Shown here: positions 10,627 through 11,925 of the stretch, in pieces
How positions within the stretch are numbered: the first letter of the stretch is position 1
Layout: the number at the start of each line of letters is the position of its first letter
Assembly (NCBI GenBank): GCA_017619905.1
Contig: JAFZRK010000051.1
Span: 1 to 11,925, forward strand
Direction of reading: 5' to 3'
Length of the DNA: 11,925 bases
Source: Bacillota bacterium
GTDB lineage: Bacteria > Bacillota > Clostridia > Peptostreptococcales > Anaerovoracaceae
The notes under the pieces: model-generated
What the model saw: only the letters and a program-made list of their open reading frames with translations
Told to the model about the DNA's origin: nothing
Database searches by the model: none
Translations under genes and position numbers: made by a program

Positions 10627-11925
10627 ATGATTTCCCATATTGAAATAAAAGATTTCGCAATAATAAAGGACCTTTCGCTGGATCTTTATCCGGGGCTGAA
10701 CATCATCACCGGCGAGACCGGCGCTGGCAAGTCCGTCATAATAGAGGCCGTAAGCATGGCGCTCGGAGCCAGGGCAGACACCGACTACGTAAGGAGCGGC
10801 GCTGAAAAGGCCGTCGTAACTGTCGTTGCGGACGCGGGAGACAAGGATATATCCGGCGTTCTTTCGGATATCGGCGCCCCGGACGATGTTCCAGTGGTGA
10901 TAAGGCGCGAGATATACGCTGCCGGCAGGAGCTTGTGCAGGGTGAACGGTTCTGTCGTTCCTCTCTCGGCGCTCTCGCGGCTCTGCGGATACATCGCGGA
11001 CATACACGGTCAGTACGACAACCAGACTCTTCTGGACCCGGAAAAGCATCTCGGAATACTGGATCAGTACGGCGGCGCGGAACTGACACGCGTAAAAGAG
11101 ATGGTCGGGGACGCGTACCGCCGGTTCGCAGTTGACAGCGCGGAGCTTGCCGATCTTAACAGGCGTACGGCTGAGAGCGAACGTCAGAGAGAGCTCTACG
11201 CCTACGAACTGAACGAGATAGAAGCGGCGAACATAGCGGAGAACGAGGACGAGGAGCTTCTGAGGCGCATAGAGCTTATGAAGAACTCCGGCAGGATCTA
11301 TTCGACGCTTTCGGACGTCCATCAGGCGCTGTTCGGCGGAGACGGAGCAGCAGTTGAGGTACTCGGCCGCTGCATGAACGAGCTCTCATCCATTAGTTCT
11401 TATTCTGATGAGCTGAACCAGCTCTGCGAGAGGATGACCAACGCGTACTACGACCTGGACGATACGAACTCTCAGATACGCGATCTCAGGGATTCCGCGG
11501 ACTTTTCGCCGGAGGAGCTGGAGCAGGCGGAAGACCGTCTGGACGCCCTCAACACACTTAGGAGAAAATACGGCGGCAGTCTGGAAGCGGTGCTCGCTTA
11601 CGCGGACAAAGCCAGAAACGAGCTTTCGCTTATAGAGGGCTCAGGAGAACGCAGGGCCAAACTCGAACGCTCCATAACGCTTATTAAAGAAGAGTACGAC
11701 GCTGCATCCGCGCGGCTCTCGCGGCTCAGAAAAGACACCGCGGGAGTGCTTAAGCAGCGCATAGATCAGGAGCTTCTGGACCTCAACTTCGAGGCGGCGG
11801 ACTTTGAAGTGGACATGCGCAGCGGACGTATGTCGGAGAACGGAACGGACACGGTCGAGTTCCTGATATCCGCAAACAGGGGCGAGGAACCCAGGCCCCT
11901 CGCGAAGGTAGCCAGCGGCGGCGAG
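10627..11925 (+). CDS. recN: DNA repair protein RecN (SMC-like ATPase), N-terminal 433 residues, cut by window end
   Basis: RecN is an SMC-like ATPase recruited early to double-strand breaks. Reading from ATG 10627 gives MISHIEIKDFAIIKDLSLDL, Walker A GETGAGKS (29-36), a Q-loop in ADIHGQYDNQ (Q129), and long coiled-coil arms from about 150 to 390. The window stops exactly at VASGGE, the ABC signature, so Walker B and the D- and H-loops lie outside; full RecN is about 550-570 residues. The frame has no stop to the edge. GAAGG (10615-10619) is a modest ribosome site 7 nt upstream. It lies 14 nt behind argR and shares its promoter, so it may respond to arginine repression. No LexA-type box (GAACnnnnGTTC) is visible in the gap. 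Confidence 0.97.
   Translation, partial: MISHIEIKDFAIIKDLSLDLYPGLNIITGETGAGKSVIIEAVSMALGARADTDYVRSGAEKAVVTVVADAGDKDISGVLSDIGAPDDVPVVIRREIYAAGRSLCRVNGSVVPLSALSRLCGYIADIHGQYDNQTLLDPEKHLGILDQYGGAELTRVKEMVGDAYRRFAVDSAELADLNRRTAESERQRELYAYELNEIEAANIAENEDEELLRRIELMKNSGRIYSTLSDVHQALFGGDGAAVEVLGRCMNELSSISSYSDELNQLCERMTNAYYDLDDTNSQIRDLRDSADFSPEELEQAEDRLDALNTLRRKYGGSLEAVLAYADKARNELSLIEGSGERRAKLERSITLIKEEYDAASARLSRLRKDTAGVLKQRIDQELLDLNFEAADFEVDMRSGRMSENGTDTVEFLISANRGEEPRPLAKVASGGE

Noticed and set aside
10177..11322. 381-residue minus-strand open frame
   Set aside because: It is antisense across argR and recN, both recognised by conserved motifs; no ribosome site or family resemblance.

Overview
The window looks like chromosome from a low-GC-type Gram-positive anaerobe (Bacillota, probably class Clostridia). 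The reasons are AGGAGG-type ribosome binding sites, the argR-recN gene pair, an AhrC-like ARG box, a type-Ic aspartate aminotransferase, AsnA, a clostridial OGG1-type glycosylase, a YprB-type nuclease and tRNA genes that encode CCA. Base composition is fairly GC-rich inside genes and strongly AT-rich in the promoter regions. This is my inference; no rRNA or other species marker is present.

Layout, left to right. (1) 1-1242, plus strand: the 3' part of a ROK sugar kinase or regulator gene, then mscL with a promoter inside the end of the ROK gene, closed by a hairpin and a bidirectional terminator. (2) 1243-4445, minus strand: an aspartate aminotransferase, asnA and a TraX-like membrane protein gene, overlapping by 4 nt and 1 nt, followed by tRNA-Leu(GAG) with its own promoter. 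(3) 4474-6281, plus strand: an OGG1-type DNA glycosylase and a Pr6Pr-like membrane protein. Divergent promoters at 4463-4502 serve units 2 and 3. (4) 6282-8369, minus strand: a YprB-type exonuclease gene whose mRNA looks leaderless, a directly abutting Cof-type HAD phosphatase gene, and tRNA-Arg(ACG) with its own promoter and terminator. Beyond the tRNA is a small stretch with tRNA-3'-end-like repeats. (5) 8354-8670: an AT-rich intergenic region. It holds a convincing unannotated minus-strand small RNA gene (promoter, 5' hairpin with a C-rich loop, terminator; about 90 nt), a 14-bp direct repeat and a Xer-arm-like palindrome. (6) 8671-9549, plus: a XerD-like tyrosine recombinase with a changed active site. 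(7) 9590-10107, plus: stand-alone rplS with a structured leader and terminator. (8) 10109-11925, plus: argR with an ARG box over its own start site, then recN, cut by the window edge just at its ABC signature.

Most of the content is housekeeping. Unit 2 is a short pathway: oxaloacetate to aspartate (aminotransferase) to asparagine (AsnA). Units 3 and 8 include DNA repair (OGG, RecN). The best candidates for something undescribed are the small RNA at 8382-8472, the repeat- and palindrome-rich region between it and the recombinase, and the recombinase itself.
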